Shown here piece after piece: positions 1 through 8,640 of a DNA stretch of 62,426 nt. Origin of the DNA: Bacteroidales bacterium (GTDB lineage Bacteria; Bacteroidota; Bacteroidia; Bacteroidales; Paludibacteraceae); NCBI GenBank assembly GCA_012837685.1, contig DUQS01000047.1, forward strand, positions 1 to 62,426, given 5' to 3'. The position numbers and the translations under genes were made by a program. The notes under the pieces were generated by a model. That model was not told where the DNA came from. It searched no databases and was given only the letters and a program-made list of their open reading frames with translations. Positions within the stretch are counted from its first letter, which is position 1; each line of letters opens with the position of its first letter.

Positions 1-68
1 AAAAGCTTTAAAATCAATCGAAATTTCTCGTCTGAAATCCTGCCTCTAAAAAAATACTTGTTACTCAT
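1..68 (-). mobile_element. 5' end of probable IS1595-type transposase gene, cut by window edge
   Basis: Reading the minus strand from an ATG at 68-66 gives an open frame to the window edge that starts MSNKYFFRGRISDEKFRLIL. This opening resembles the start of IS1595/IS1016-type transposases, where a Phe/Arg-Ile-Ser...Lys-Phe segment leads into a helix-turn-helix. A Bacteroidota -7 element (TATCTTTG on the minus strand, 88-95) lies about 20 bases upstream of the ATG. The bases between 69 and 121 would be the element's end, so it would abut the manA stop codon at 122-124. Only 22 residues are visible, so the family call is a recognition from a short stretch. Whether the element is complete cannot be seen. 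Confidence 0.5.
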
Positions 69-121
69 TGGTCTTCAATTAATTATGCAAAGATAATCTT
101 TACTTAACTAATCTTGAACCT

Positions 122-1102
122 TTATTTAATATAGGTTTCTAATAAGACGCTTTCTACCGAAGGAATTAGTTGCAGCGAATTCATTTCGGCGGGTATAAGT
201 ACCGTTTCGCCATCAACAATGGTAATATAGTCGTCTTCAAAATCGCACCTTACGTGACCCTGTATGCACGAGATGAGTACAAAGGAGTCGATAGTGGCTA
301 AATTGTACTCCTGCGGCTTGGTAAGGCGCATTATATTGGTGGTAAAACAGTTGTGGTCAACTATATTGCTAATGTCATTTGGGGCGCATTGTGGCGTTAT
401 TTTCTCCGCTTCCCAACGTTCATAGTCGATGGCATCTAACGCCCAATCGGTGTGTAATTCGCGCGGTTTTCCGTTGATATCCAATCGGTTGTAATCGTAA
501 AGGCGATAGGTGTGGTCGGAGGCTTGCTGAATTTCAAGAATTAAACAGCCTTTGCCTATGGAGTGCACCATTCCGGCCGGAATAAAGAAAATATCGCCGG
601 GTTTTACAGCTATGCGATTGAGGCAGCTTTCTATGGTGTTGTCAGCCAATTTTTTAGCTAATGTTTCTTTGCTGATAGGTTCTTTAAATCCCAGAGTAAT
701 GGAGGCATCGGGCGTGGCGGCTAAAATGTACCACATTTCTGTTTTTCCGCAATCTTGGTGCCGTTCGGCGGCAATTTGGTCATTCGGGTGAACTTGTATC
801 GATAAATCTTCTTGTGCATCAATAAGTTTGACTAAAAGCGGAAATTTTTCGCCAAAACGTTGAAACACTTTTTCACCCACCAAATCGCCCATATAGACTT
901 CTACAAGTTCGGCTAAGTTGTTTTCTGCCAAAAATCCGTTGATAACTTCCGATTCGTTATCTTTCATAGCCGAAATATCCCATGTTTCACCGATTTTTTC
1001 CATAGCAAAATCGTGGCGATAAAATTGCCGCAAATGGTTGCCTCCCCAAATTTTTTGCTTTGCTATGGGGGTGAATTTCAGTGGATAAAGTGTTTTTTTC
1101 AT
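122..1102 (-). CDS. manA: Mannose-6-phosphate isomerase, class I
   Basis: The cytosolic zinc enzyme interconverts mannose 6-phosphate and fructose 6-phosphate, feeding mannose into glycolysis or supplying GDP-mannose for surface sugars. The 326-residue protein has the short bacterial type I layout of a cupin core. Expected zinc ligands are visible as Gln103 and His105 in QVHP, Glu122 in GKTEMWY and His180 in GMVHSIG, and the family stretch QQASDHTYRLYDYNR follows. The length matches the Bacillus-type enzymes (about 315 residues). It lies 19 bases downstream of the pseudouridine synthase gene on the same strand and is probably cotranscribed with it. The 3' end directly abuts the suspected insertion sequence, but the C-terminus looks intact. 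Confidence 0.93.
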   Translation of the reverse strand: MKKTLYPLKFTPIAKQKIWGGNHLRQFYRHDFAMEKIGETWDISAMKDNESEVINGFLAENNLAELVEVYMGDLVGEKVFQRFGEKFPLLVKLIDAQEDLSIQVHPNDQIAAERHQDCGKTEMWYILAATPDASITLGFKEPISKETLAKKLADNTIESCLNRIAVKPGDIFFIPAGMVHSIGKGCLILEIQQASDHTYRLYDYNRLDINGKPRELHTDWALDAIDYERWEAEKITPQCAPNDISNIVDHNCFTTNIMRLTKPQEYNLATIDSFVLISCIQGHVRCDFEDDYITIVDGETVLIPAEMNSLQLIPSVESVLLETYIK

Positions 1103-1121
1103 TGTATTGTTCCCTCGAAGA

Positions 1122-2216
1122 TTAATCCATTTTTAAAAAGTTAACTTCTTCCTCCGAAAGGTAACGCCATTTTCCGCGAGGTAGATTCTTTTTGGTCAAT
1201 CCGGCTAAATAAACGCGGTCTAAACGAATGACTTTATAGCCGAGATGTTCAAAAATACGGCGCACGATACGGTTTCTACCGGAGTGAATTTCGATGCCGA
1301 CTTGATTGAATACGCCTTCTTTGGTAAATTCCACTTCATCGGCATGAATTTCGCCATCTGCAAGCATTAAACCGCTTTTTATTTTTTTTAAATCTTCTTG
1401 TTCTAAATCTTTGTCCAACACCACTTCGTATATTTTTTTACGATTGTATTTCGGGTGCATCATTTTCGATGCTAAATCGCCGTCGTTGGTAATAAGGAGC
1501 ACGCCGGTAGTGTTTCTATCCAAACGTCCGACGGGATAAACCCTTTCGGTGCAGGCATTTTTTACCAAATCCATTACGGTAAGACGTTCTTGCGGGTCGC
1601 TGGAAGTGGTTACGCAGTTTTTAGGTTTGTTGAGCAGTATGTAAACTTTCTTTTCGGAACGCACCAATTGGTCGTGAAAAAGTACGCGGTCGGTGTTGGG
1701 GATAATTTTTATGCCCAATTCCGTTACTACTTTTCCGTTGACGCTTATCACGCCGGCAGCAATGTATTCGTCAGCTTCGCGGCGCGAGCAAAGTCCTGAA
1801 TTGGCAATGAATTTGTTAAGTCGCATCGGTTTACTATAGTCGATGTACTGCTTTTTGTATTCAAACTGTTTTTTCTTACTGTAAACTTTGTTCGGGTCGT
1901 AGTTGTTGTTTCTTTCTCTATCGGTTTGATAAGAACGTTTGTAGGGACGTTCATCATTATTTTCGTGGCGGTTGTAGTTGCCGTAAGGCTTGTGTTGGTA
2001 GCCACTTTGGCGCCGTTCACCGTCATTGTTCCGATTGTATGATTGGTTGTTTCTGTCTTTATTGAAATGGTTGAAACGTGGAGTTTCATCGTCCCCATGT
2101 CTTCTAAATCTGTTGTTTGCGTTCTCATTTCTGTTGCCGTCACGGCGCCCGCCCGATATGTTTTCTCTTTTATCGGCGAAATTGAAGCGTGGCTTTTTTT
2201 CGTTGTTTGTTTTCAT
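1122..2216 (-). CDS. rluB: RluB/RsuA-family pseudouridine synthase with Arg/Asn-rich N-terminal tail
   Basis: The protein isomerises a specific uridine to pseudouridine in ribosomal RNA, most likely 23S. Residues about 131-178 form an S4 RNA-binding domain (MRLNKFIANSGLCSRREADE). The catalytic motif GRLDRNTTGVLLITNDGD carries Asp233, and the C-terminal GRNRIVRRIFEHLGY segment is typical of the RluB/RluE/RsuA branch. The first 128 or so residues are unlike the enzyme: a low-complexity tail rich in Arg, Asn, Tyr and Asp, probably disordered and able to bind RNA. Such tails occur in Bacteroidota members of this family. A -7 element (TATCTTTG, minus strand, 2239-2246) lies upstream. The exact target base, and so RluB against a sister enzyme, is not certain. 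Confidence 0.88.
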   Translation of the reverse strand: MKTNNEKKPRFNFADKRENISGGRRDGNRNENANNRFRRHGDDETPRFNHFNKDRNNQSYNRNNDGERRQSGYQHKPYGNYNRHENNDERPYKRSYQTDRERNNNYDPNKVYSKKKQFEYKKQYIDYSKPMRLNKFIANSGLCSRREADEYIAAGVISVNGKVVTELGIKIIPNTDRVLFHDQLVRSEKKVYILLNKPKNCVTTSSDPQERLTVMDLVKNACTERVYPVGRLDRNTTGVLLITNDGDLASKMMHPKYNRKKIYEVVLDKDLEQEDLKKIKSGLMLADGEIHADEVEFTKEGVFNQVGIEIHSGRNRIVRRIFEHLGYKVIRLDRVYLAGLTKKNLPRGKWRYLSEEEVNFLKMD

Positions 2217-2380
2217 TGTTGTAAATTAAAATATTCTACAAAGATACGAAAAAAAACGTTTGAACCTTATTTGCTGTAGTATTTTTTCGTAAAATTGGCT
2301 TGTGCTTTTTGTTTCTCTTTTGTTTTTATCAAAGAGTATACCAAAGTTAGATAAAAAAATAACTGCCAATTATTAAAAAC

Positions 2381-2412
2381 ATTGTCTATTTTGCGAAAAA
2401 GTTGTAAATTTG
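2381..2412 (+). promoter_or_regulatory. Bacteroidota-type promoter for the M49 peptidase gene
   Basis: ATTG at 2381-2384, a gap of exactly 20 bases, then TAAATTTG at 2405-2412, matching the TTTG-N19-21-TAnnTTTG pattern used by the Bacteroidota primary sigma factor. The ATG at 2454 lies about 40 bases downstream. Confidence 0.65.
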
Positions 2413-2453
2413 TAATTCTTATCATATTTATAAATGTATCAATACAAACAACA

Positions 2454-4514
2454 ATGAAAAAAATTATTTTTACAGCTATGGCAGCATTACTTTTGGTCGG
2501 TTGCGGCGGCAAAAAAAACGCTCTTACTACGCCGGCGATAGATACTTTTGATTATACGGTCGAACAATTTGCGGATATGCAAATTTTACGCTATCGCGTA
2601 CCCGATGTTGAAAAATTGTCGTTGCGTCAGCAGGAAATGCTTTATTATTTGAATGAGGCTGCGTTGCAAGGTCGTGATATTATGTTCGACCAAAATTGCA
2701 AATATAATTTACCGATTCGTCAGGTGCTCGAAGCTATCTATACCGATGAAAATCAGGATAAAACGAGTGCCGATTTCATGGCGTTAGAAATTTATTTGAA
2801 ACGTGTTTGGGTGTCGAACGGTATTCATCATCACTATGCCGGTGATAAATTTACACCCGAATTTTCGCAAGTTTTTTTCGAAAATGCCGTGCGTAAATTG
2901 CCTAACGAAAAATTGCCTAACGAAAAATTGCCGCTGAACGGCGGTACTGTGGACGATTTGTTGGCAACGCTTGTTCCGGTAATTTTTGACCCGAACATTT
3001 TGCCAAAGCGCACCAATCAGGCAGCCGGAGTAGATTTACTTCAAACATCGGCTTGCAACTATTACGATGGTGTAACACAACTTGAAGCCGAAAATTTTTA
3101 TGCTAAAATGAAAAATCCGAACGATGCCGAACCTATTTCGTACGGATTGAATAGTAAATTGGTGAAACGCAATGGCGTGGTTCAGGAGGATGTTTACAAA
3201 ATTGGCGGACTCTATTCCGAAGCACTCGAAAAAGTGGTTTATTGGCTCGAAAAAGCTAAAAATGTAGCTGAAAACGACCAACAGCGCGCCGTTATTGAAA
3301 AATTGATTGAATTTAATCGCACGGGAAATTTGCGCACATTTGACGAATACGCTATTCTTTGGGTGGCTGACACGACTTCGACCATCGATTTTATAAACGG
3401 ATTTACCGAAACTTATGGCGACCCGCTTGGAATGAAAGCCAGTTGGGAATCTCTGGTTAATTTCAAAAACGAAGAGGCAACCAAACGCACCACAATCATT
3501 AGTAATAATGCGCAATGGTTCGAAGATAATTCGCCTGTGGATAAGGAGTTTAAGAAAGAAGAAGTGAAAGGCGTAACAGCAAAAGTTATTACGGCAGCTA
3601 TTCTTGCGGGCGATTGTTATCCGACTACGCCTATCGGCATTAATCTGCCGAACGCCAACTGGATTCGCGTTGCGCATGGTTCTAAATCGGTAACGATTGA
3701 AAATATTACCGAAGCCTACGACCAAGCGGCTATCGGCAATGGATTTCTCGAAGAATTTGCGTGGAGTCAGAACGAAATTGCTTTGATGGATGCCTACAAA
3801 AGTCAAACCGACAATTTGCACACCGATTTGCACGAATGTCTTGGACACGGTTCGGGAAAATTGTTGCCGGGAGTTGACCCCGATGCGCTCAAAGCTTACA
3901 GAGCAGTTATTGAAGAGACGCGTGCCGATTTGTTTGGACTTTATTTTGTAGCCGACCCAAAAATGGTTGAACTTGGCTTATTGCCCAACGATTCTGCCTA
4001 TAAAGCACAATATTACAGTTACTTTATGAATGGTTTAATGACGCAATTGACGCGTGTTGAACTTGGAAAAAACATTGAACAGTCGCACATGCGAAACCGT
4101 CAACTCATTACTAAATGGGTCTATCACAAATCGCAAACCGATGGCGACCGTGCTGTGGAAATACGTGAACGCGATGGCAAACAGTTTGTGGTAATCAACG
4201 ATTATAAATTGCTGCAAAAGCATTTGGGCGAACTTTTGGCTGAAATTCAACGCATTAAATCGACAGGCGACTACAAAGCAGCACAAAACATAGTAGAAAC
4301 TTATGCCGTGAAAGTAGATTTAGATTTACACAAAGAGATTTTGGAACGTTATGCAAAACTAAACATTGCTCCTTACAAAGGTTTTGTAAATCCGGTTTAT
4401 ACGGCACAATTTGATAAAAAAGGCAATTTCAGCGGGTTGCAAATCGACTATACCGAAGGCTACGCCGAACAGCACTTGCGTTATTCGCGCGACTATAGCC
4501 CGTTGACGAAATAA
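2454..4514 (+). CDS. M49 family (dipeptidyl peptidase III-like) zinc peptidase lipoprotein
   Basis: This is a probable zinc exopeptidase anchored in the envelope as a lipoprotein. The ATG at 2454 is chosen because it opens a classic lipoprotein signal (MKKIIFTAMAALLLVGC, acylated Cys17) and lies downstream of a promoter; an earlier in-frame start at 2382 would overlap that promoter. The 686-residue protein has the M49 zinc motif HECLGH (His460, Glu461, His465) and the second motif EETRAD (Glu487-Asp492), which supplies the third ligand. Dipeptidyl peptidase III releases dipeptides from short peptides, which suits a peptide-using anaerobe. A small tandem duplication (KLPNE twice, then KLP) lies at 2895-2932. 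Substrate is not known from sequence. Confidence 0.88.
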   Translation: MKKIIFTAMAALLLVGCGGKKNALTTPAIDTFDYTVEQFADMQILRYRVPDVEKLSLRQQEMLYYLNEAALQGRDIMFDQNCKYNLPIRQVLEAIYTDENQDKTSADFMALEIYLKRVWVSNGIHHHYAGDKFTPEFSQVFFENAVRKLPNEKLPNEKLPLNGGTVDDLLATLVPVIFDPNILPKRTNQAAGVDLLQTSACNYYDGVTQLEAENFYAKMKNPNDAEPISYGLNSKLVKRNGVVQEDVYKIGGLYSEALEKVVYWLEKAKNVAENDQQRAVIEKLIEFNRTGNLRTFDEYAILWVADTTSTIDFINGFTETYGDPLGMKASWESLVNFKNEEATKRTTIISNNAQWFEDNSPVDKEFKKEEVKGVTAKVITAAILAGDCYPTTPIGINLPNANWIRVAHGSKSVTIENITEAYDQAAIGNGFLEEFAWSQNEIALMDAYKSQTDNLHTDLHECLGHGSGKLLPGVDPDALKAYRAVIEETRADLFGLYFVADPKMVELGLLPNDSAYKAQYYSYFMNGLMTQLTRVELGKNIEQSHMRNRQLITKWVYHKSQTDGDRAVEIRERDGKQFVVINDYKLLQKHLGELLAEIQRIKSTGDYKAAQNIVETYAVKVDLDLHKEILERYAKLNIAPYKGFVNPVYTAQFDKKGNFSGLQIDYTEGYAEQHLRYSRDYSPLTK
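2895..2932 (+). repeat. Short in-frame tandem repeat inside the M49 peptidase gene
   Basis: A 15-base unit (AAATTGCCTAACGAA) occurs twice in direct succession at 2895-2909 and 2910-2924, with a partial third copy of 8 bases. It encodes KLPNE-KLPNE-KLP and keeps the frame. It looks like a recent slippage duplication. Confidence 0.85.
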
Positions 4515-4603
4515 TAGAAAAGGCGAATTATTGTTCCGTATCATATCGGAATATATGATTAACTTTGCAGATTAATTAAATAATTTTATAACTCAAAAAT
4601 AAT

Positions 4604-5206
4604 ATGTTTTCAGGAATTGTAGAAGAAATGGCGCGTGTTGTTGGCATAGAGCGCGACCGTGAAAATGTGCATTTTACGCTAACTTGTAGTTTTGTCGATG
4701 AACTTAAAATAGACCAAAGTGTGTCGCATAACGGAGTTTGCTTAACAGTAGTGAAAATTGACGGCTCAACCTATACCGTTACAGCTATGAAAGAGACGCT
4801 CGATTGCTCTAATCTCGGACTGCTTCAAGTGGGCGACAATGTGAATGTGGAGCGTTCGATGCTGATGAATGGGCGCTTGGACGGACATATCGTGCAAGGA
4901 CACGTTGACCAAACTGCGCGTTGTACCGAAGTGCGTAGTGCTGACGGCAGTTATTATTTTCATTTTGAATATGAAAGCACGCCGGAAATGCGTCGTCGCG
5001 GCTATCTCACGGTCGATAAAGGTTCTGTAACGGTAAACGGCGTTTCGCTTACGGTTTGCACGCCTACTAACAACAGTTTTGAAGTGGCGATTATTCCCTA
5101 TACGTTTGAAAACACCAATTTCCAAGATATCAAAGTAGGTTCTGTGGTGAATTTGGAATTTGATATTATTGGAAAATATATTGCACGAATAATTCGGGAA
5201 GATTAA
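4604..5206 (+). CDS. ribE: Riboflavin synthase, alpha subunit
   Basis: The enzyme dismutates two molecules of 6,7-dimethyl-8-ribityllumazine into riboflavin and a pyrimidinedione, the last step of riboflavin synthesis. The 200-residue length fits. The two lumazine-binding beta-barrel repeats are visible: MFSGIVEE with NGVCLTV in the first half, and GHVDQTARC with KGSVTVNGVSLTV in the second. A -7 element (TAACTTTG, 4560-4567) lies 37 bases upstream, and the leader is too short to hold an FMN riboswitch. No other riboflavin genes are adjacent. It could share transcripts with the Wzi-like gene 45 bases downstream. Confidence 0.96.
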   Translation: MFSGIVEEMARVVGIERDRENVHFTLTCSFVDELKIDQSVSHNGVCLTVVKIDGSTYTVTAMKETLDCSNLGLLQVGDNVNVERSMLMNGRLDGHIVQGHVDQTARCTEVRSADGSYYFHFEYESTPEMRRRGYLTVDKGSVTVNGVSLTVCTPTNNSFEVAIIPYTFENTNFQDIKVGSVVNLEFDIIGKYIARIIRED

Positions 5207-5251
5207 AGGTGTAGATAGGGAAAACGTCATGGCTCGTAATGCTAATTTTTA

Positions 5252-7039
5252 ATGCATAAATTCATGAAAAGAATTTTTACTGTTATCGGAACGCTGCTTG
5301 GGACGATGATTTTATTTGCGCAGGATATTCCTAAAAATACGTCGTACACGCAAATTTACGATTTTATCGACGAATTGGCTATCGATCGTGTAATTGGCAT
5401 TAATTCGGTGGTAAAACCGTACAGCCGCGACTATATTGCACAAAAATTGCGTGAAGCACAAGCCGCCGATTCGTTGCTGACCAAACGTCAGCGTAAAGAT
5501 TTGGCGTTTTTCCTGAATGACTATGCGCTCGAATGCGATACTGTACCGAAAAACATTGTCAGTTGGACTGATAAAAAAACGTTCGCTTTGTCTCTTTTAC
5601 AACCGTCATTCCATTATTACAATAAAAATTTCAAGGCGCGCATCACACCCATTTTGGGCATGGATTTAATTGGCAATCGAAAAGGTCTCATAATGAAACG
5701 CTGGTGGGGTGCTGAATTGCAAATGGACATTGTAAACCACGTGTCGGTGTGGGGTAGTTATCGCGACCAATCGTACAATGGTCATTGGCTGAGAGATGAT
5801 TATTTTCCGACGATTTACGATAAAATATCGGGTGCGAAAATTGCCCAACCAACCTATTTGAACCAAATTCCGGGTTGCGAATACAAAGAAGCCAATTATG
5901 GCGGCGACTACAGCGATTTGCGAGGCGGTATTAAAGCGTATGCGTGGTGGGGAAGTGTCGGATTGGTAAAGGATGTTATTACGTGGGGCGACAATTACAA
6001 CGGTTCAAATATTATTTCCGGTCATGCACCAAGTTTCCCGATGATAACGTTAAATTTGAAACCGTGTAAGTGGTTTGAATTGAACTATATACATGGTTGG
6101 TTGGTAAGCAACGTGTTGGATAGCACGCATTATTATGTCGAAGAAAATTATACGGACAGCACTTCAAAAATTCACTACCGTCCCGCAAATAAATTTATTG
6201 CTGCCAATATGATAACATTCACACCGATACGAGGTTTGAACATATCAATGGGTAATTCCATAATTTATTCGGAAAACAATGTGCAGGCAGGCTATTTCAT
6301 TCCCATAGCTTTCTACAAATCCATTGACCATTTGCTGACAAAGGGTTTGAAGGTTGAAAATCAAAATTCGCAAGTTTTTTTCAACATCAGTTCACGCAAT
6401 GTTAAACATTTGCATCTTTACGGTTCTCTCTATATTGACGAAGTGAGTTGGAAGCGCTTAAAGAAGAACAATCCGCAGCAAAATCCTATTTCGTACAAAT
6501 TGGGGTTCAATGTGAGTAACTGGCCTTTAAAAAATCTGTCGCTTCAAGGTGAGTTTACGCGCACCAACATTATTAACTACAAACATTCCATACAAAGACT
6601 TACATGGGCATCGAACAGTTACAATTTAGGTCATTATTTAGGCGATAATTCGCAGGATATCTATGTTGCTCTTAACTACAAGCCTGTGCGTGGTCTCAAT
6701 TTGAATCTTTCGTACACCAATGCTACGAAATTCAATGATTATGAGTATATTAGAAGAGATGTTATCAACGCGATTTCGCAAAAACCGTTTAATGAAAAAA
6801 CGTGGCAAAACGATATTGTGGAATTAGATGCTATTTACGAAGTTGTCAACAATGCTTACGCTCGCATAAATGTGCGCTGGAACAATGCGCGAGGTTTTGA
6901 TTTAGCATTGAAACCGTTGGAAACGCCTGTTCCGAGCGAAAACAGACTCACGGCGCAACAGTATCTCGATAAATTTTCTTCAAAGTTCGAACAAGGTTCA
7001 AATTGGACATTTACATTTGGTTTTTCTTTCGGTTTTTGA
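5252..7039 (+). CDS. Wzi-like capsule assembly / outer membrane beta-barrel protein
   Basis: This is a probable outer membrane beta-barrel related to the Wzi capsule-assembly family found widely in Bacteroidota. The N-terminus has a cleavable signal (MKRIFTVIGTLLGTMILFAQ); the ATG at 5264 is an equally good start. The first 100 residues are a helical periplasmic segment (YDFIDELAIDRVIGINSVVKPYSR). The remainder alternates aromatic and polar residues in the manner of beta-strands and ends in Phe (FTFGFSFGF), as barrel proteins usually do. In Wzi, the barrel binds capsular polysaccharide at the cell surface. Whether this protein does so is inferred from overall resemblance only, and there is no capsule cluster nearby. 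Confidence 0.65.
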   Translation: MHKFMKRIFTVIGTLLGTMILFAQDIPKNTSYTQIYDFIDELAIDRVIGINSVVKPYSRDYIAQKLREAQAADSLLTKRQRKDLAFFLNDYALECDTVPKNIVSWTDKKTFALSLLQPSFHYYNKNFKARITPILGMDLIGNRKGLIMKRWWGAELQMDIVNHVSVWGSYRDQSYNGHWLRDDYFPTIYDKISGAKIAQPTYLNQIPGCEYKEANYGGDYSDLRGGIKAYAWWGSVGLVKDVITWGDNYNGSNIISGHAPSFPMITLNLKPCKWFELNYIHGWLVSNVLDSTHYYVEENYTDSTSKIHYRPANKFIAANMITFTPIRGLNISMGNSIIYSENNVQAGYFIPIAFYKSIDHLLTKGLKVENQNSQVFFNISSRNVKHLHLYGSLYIDEVSWKRLKKNNPQQNPISYKLGFNVSNWPLKNLSLQGEFTRTNIINYKHSIQRLTWASNSYNLGHYLGDNSQDIYVALNYKPVRGLNLNLSYTNATKFNDYEYIRRDVINAISQKPFNEKTWQNDIVELDAIYEVVNNAYARINVRWNNARGFDLALKPLETPVPSENRLTAQQYLDKFSSKFEQGSNWTFTFGFSFGF

Positions 7040-7069
7040 TTTCTGTTTAAATAATCGAAAATTTATCTG

Positions 7070-7110
7070 TTTTGCCAAAGTTCTATTGCTGAATTTTGGC
7101 AAAATAAGTT
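7070..7110 (+). terminator. Probable terminator hairpin after the Wzi-like gene
   Basis: An inverted repeat TTTTGCCAAA ... TTTGGCAAAA spans about 7070-7105 with a loop of about 15 bases and is followed shortly by a run of T. It is 30 bases past the stop codon. The long loop makes it a moderate candidate. Confidence 0.45.
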
Positions 7111-7262
7111 TTTAGCCTAAAAAGTAATTTCAAATCTCGTTTAGGTGCGTGTCGCTAATTTTTGTCTGTTTTTGCAAAAACATTAATGATTGAGCTTTTA
7201 AATGACAAATCAATTATTAAATCACTCTTTTAGTTTTATTTTATAAAATTGTAATGTTGTTA

Positions 7263-7294
7263 TTTGTTTCTGTCGTAAAAAAAGAGTAATTTTG
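7263..7294 (+). promoter_or_regulatory. Bacteroidota-type promoter for the oxoacid oxidoreductase operon
   Basis: TTTG at 7263-7266, a 20-base gap, then TAATTTTG at 7287-7294. Both boxes match the consensus, and the ATG of the first operon gene is 22 bases downstream. Confidence 0.75.
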
Positions 7295-7316
7295 CATCTT
7301 CAAAAAAGGAAAAAAT

Positions 7317-7541
7317 ATGGCAAAGTTTAAAGGAACTGTTGTGGTGAACACCGACTGTTGTAAAGGCTGCGAATTGTGCATAGAGGCTTGCCCGTTGAAA
7401 ATTTTGGGAATGTCGCACCATTGCAATTCAAAAGGTTATCATTATGTGGAATTGAAGGACGAAGATGCTTGCATAGGTTGTGCTTCGTGCGGTTATGTTT
7501 GCCCGGATGCTTGTTTAACGATTTACAAAGTAAAATTGTAA
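7317..7541 (+). CDS. 2-oxoacid:ferredoxin oxidoreductase, delta (ferredoxin) subunit
   Basis: This is a 74-residue ferredoxin-like subunit with two [4Fe-4S] cluster motifs, CKGCELCIEACP and CIGCASCGYVCPDAC, giving eight cluster cysteines. It passes electrons from the thiamine-containing subunits to external ferredoxin. It is the first gene of a four-gene operon (delta, alpha, beta, gamma), with the alpha gene starting 6 bases after its stop. This order is standard for 2-oxoglutarate or branched-chain 2-oxoacid oxidoreductases in Bacteroidota. The small size distinguishes it from fused pyruvate:ferredoxin oxidoreductases. Confidence 0.9.
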   Translation: MAKFKGTVVVNTDCCKGCELCIEACPLKILGMSHHCNSKGYHYVELKDEDACIGCASCGYVCPDACLTIYKVKL

Positions 7542-7547
7542 CGATTT

Positions 7548-8633
7548 ATGAAAGTTATGGAAGAAATAAAACTGATGAAAGGCAACGAAGCTATCGCTCA
7601 TGCTGCAATTCGATGCGGTTGCGACGGCTATTTTGGCTATCCCATCACACCGCAATCGGAAGTGATGGAGACGCTGATGCAAGAAAAGCCTTGGGAAACG
7701 ACAGGAATGGTAGTGTTGCAAGCCGAAAGTGAAGTGGCTGCTATTAATATGGTATATGGCGGTGCGGGATGCGGTAAAAAAGTATTAACGTCATCGTCAA
7801 GCCCCGGTGTGAGTTTGAAACAAGAGGGTATCTCTTACATTGCTTGTGCCGAATTACCGTGTCTTATTGTGAACGTAATGCGTGGCGGTCCGGGTTTGGG
7901 TACCATACAACCGTCTCAAGCCGATTATTTTCAAGCTGTTAAGGGAGGAGGACACGGCGACTATAAGTTGATAGTTCTTGCGCCTTCAAGTGTTCAAGAA
8001 ATGGCTGATTTCACAGTGCTGGCACTCGATTTGGCTTTCAAATATAATACGCCTTCTATGCTTTTGGCTGACGGTATTGTTGGACAGATGATGGAAAAAG
8101 TGGTGCTGCCGCCATTTGTGCCGCGCCGTACGGAAGAAGAGATTCGCCAACAATGTCCTTGGGCGACTACGGGCAAAGTAAACCGTAAAAGCAATGTTAT
8201 TACATCACTGGCTTTGCAGGCTGAAGAGATGGAAGAAACCAATCTTCGTTTGCAGCGAAAATATGCGCAAATAGTTGAAAATGAAGTACGTTTCGAAGAA
8301 GTTCAGTGCGATGATGCCGATTATATTTTAGTGGCATTTGGTTCTTGTGCGCGTGTCGGTGAAAAAGTGGTCGAATTGGCACGCAATGAAGGCATCAAAC
8401 TCGGATTGTTGCGTCCCATTACGTTATGGCCGTTCCCCACAAAAGAAATTCAGCGTTTGGCTAAACAAGTGAAAGGCTTTATGAGTTTGGAATTGAGTGC
8501 AGGACAAATGGTGGAGGACGTTCGTTTAGCAGTAAACGGCACTGTTCCCGTGGAGTTCTATGGTCGTCAGGGCGGCGTAGTGCCGTTGGCTGAAGAGACA
8601 TTGGCAGCACTGAAAGAAAAATTGGTAAAATAG
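7548..8633 (+). CDS. vorB: 2-oxoacid:ferredoxin oxidoreductase, alpha subunit (VorB/KorA type)
   Basis: The alpha subunit (361 residues) carries the pyrimidine-binding part of the thiamine pyrophosphate site. The motif GYPITPQSEVMETL near the N-terminus and the central segments SSSSPGVSLKQEG and MRGGPGLGTIQPSQADYFQ are characteristic of the family. The complex oxidatively decarboxylates a 2-oxoacid to its acyl-CoA and reduces ferredoxin. This subunit type is usually named for 3-methyl-2-oxobutanoate (VorB) in database annotation, but 2-oxoglutarate is also possible and the substrate cannot be fixed by eye. It is tightly spaced with its neighbours (6 and 7 bases). Confidence 0.9.
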   Translation: MKVMEEIKLMKGNEAIAHAAIRCGCDGYFGYPITPQSEVMETLMQEKPWETTGMVVLQAESEVAAINMVYGGAGCGKKVLTSSSSPGVSLKQEGISYIACAELPCLIVNVMRGGPGLGTIQPSQADYFQAVKGGGHGDYKLIVLAPSSVQEMADFTVLALDLAFKYNTPSMLLADGIVGQMMEKVVLPPFVPRRTEEEIRQQCPWATTGKVNRKSNVITSLALQAEEMEETNLRLQRKYAQIVENEVRFEEVQCDDADYILVAFGSCARVGEKVVELARNEGIKLGLLRPITLWPFPTKEIQRLAKQVKGFMSLELSAGQMVEDVRLAVNGTVPVEFYGRQGGVVPLAEETLAALKEKLVK

Positions 8634-8640
8634 GAAAATT

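Noticed and set aside
1748-2143. Thr/Asn-rich minus-strand frame of 131 residues inside the pseudouridine synthase gene
   Set aside because: Same strand but another frame of the low-complexity tail; the Thr-rich product is a frame-shift of repetitive codons, not a gene.
3036-3848. Open frame of 270 residues on the minus strand inside the M49 peptidase gene
   Set aside because: It runs fully antisense to a well-supported gene, has biased composition with many Phe and Ile and Asn, no recognisable domain and no promoter. It is a shadow of the M49 gene's codon bias.
4561-4603. Possible FMN riboswitch ahead of riboflavin synthase
   Set aside because: Only about 37 bases lie between the -7 element and the ATG, so the aptamer cannot fit.
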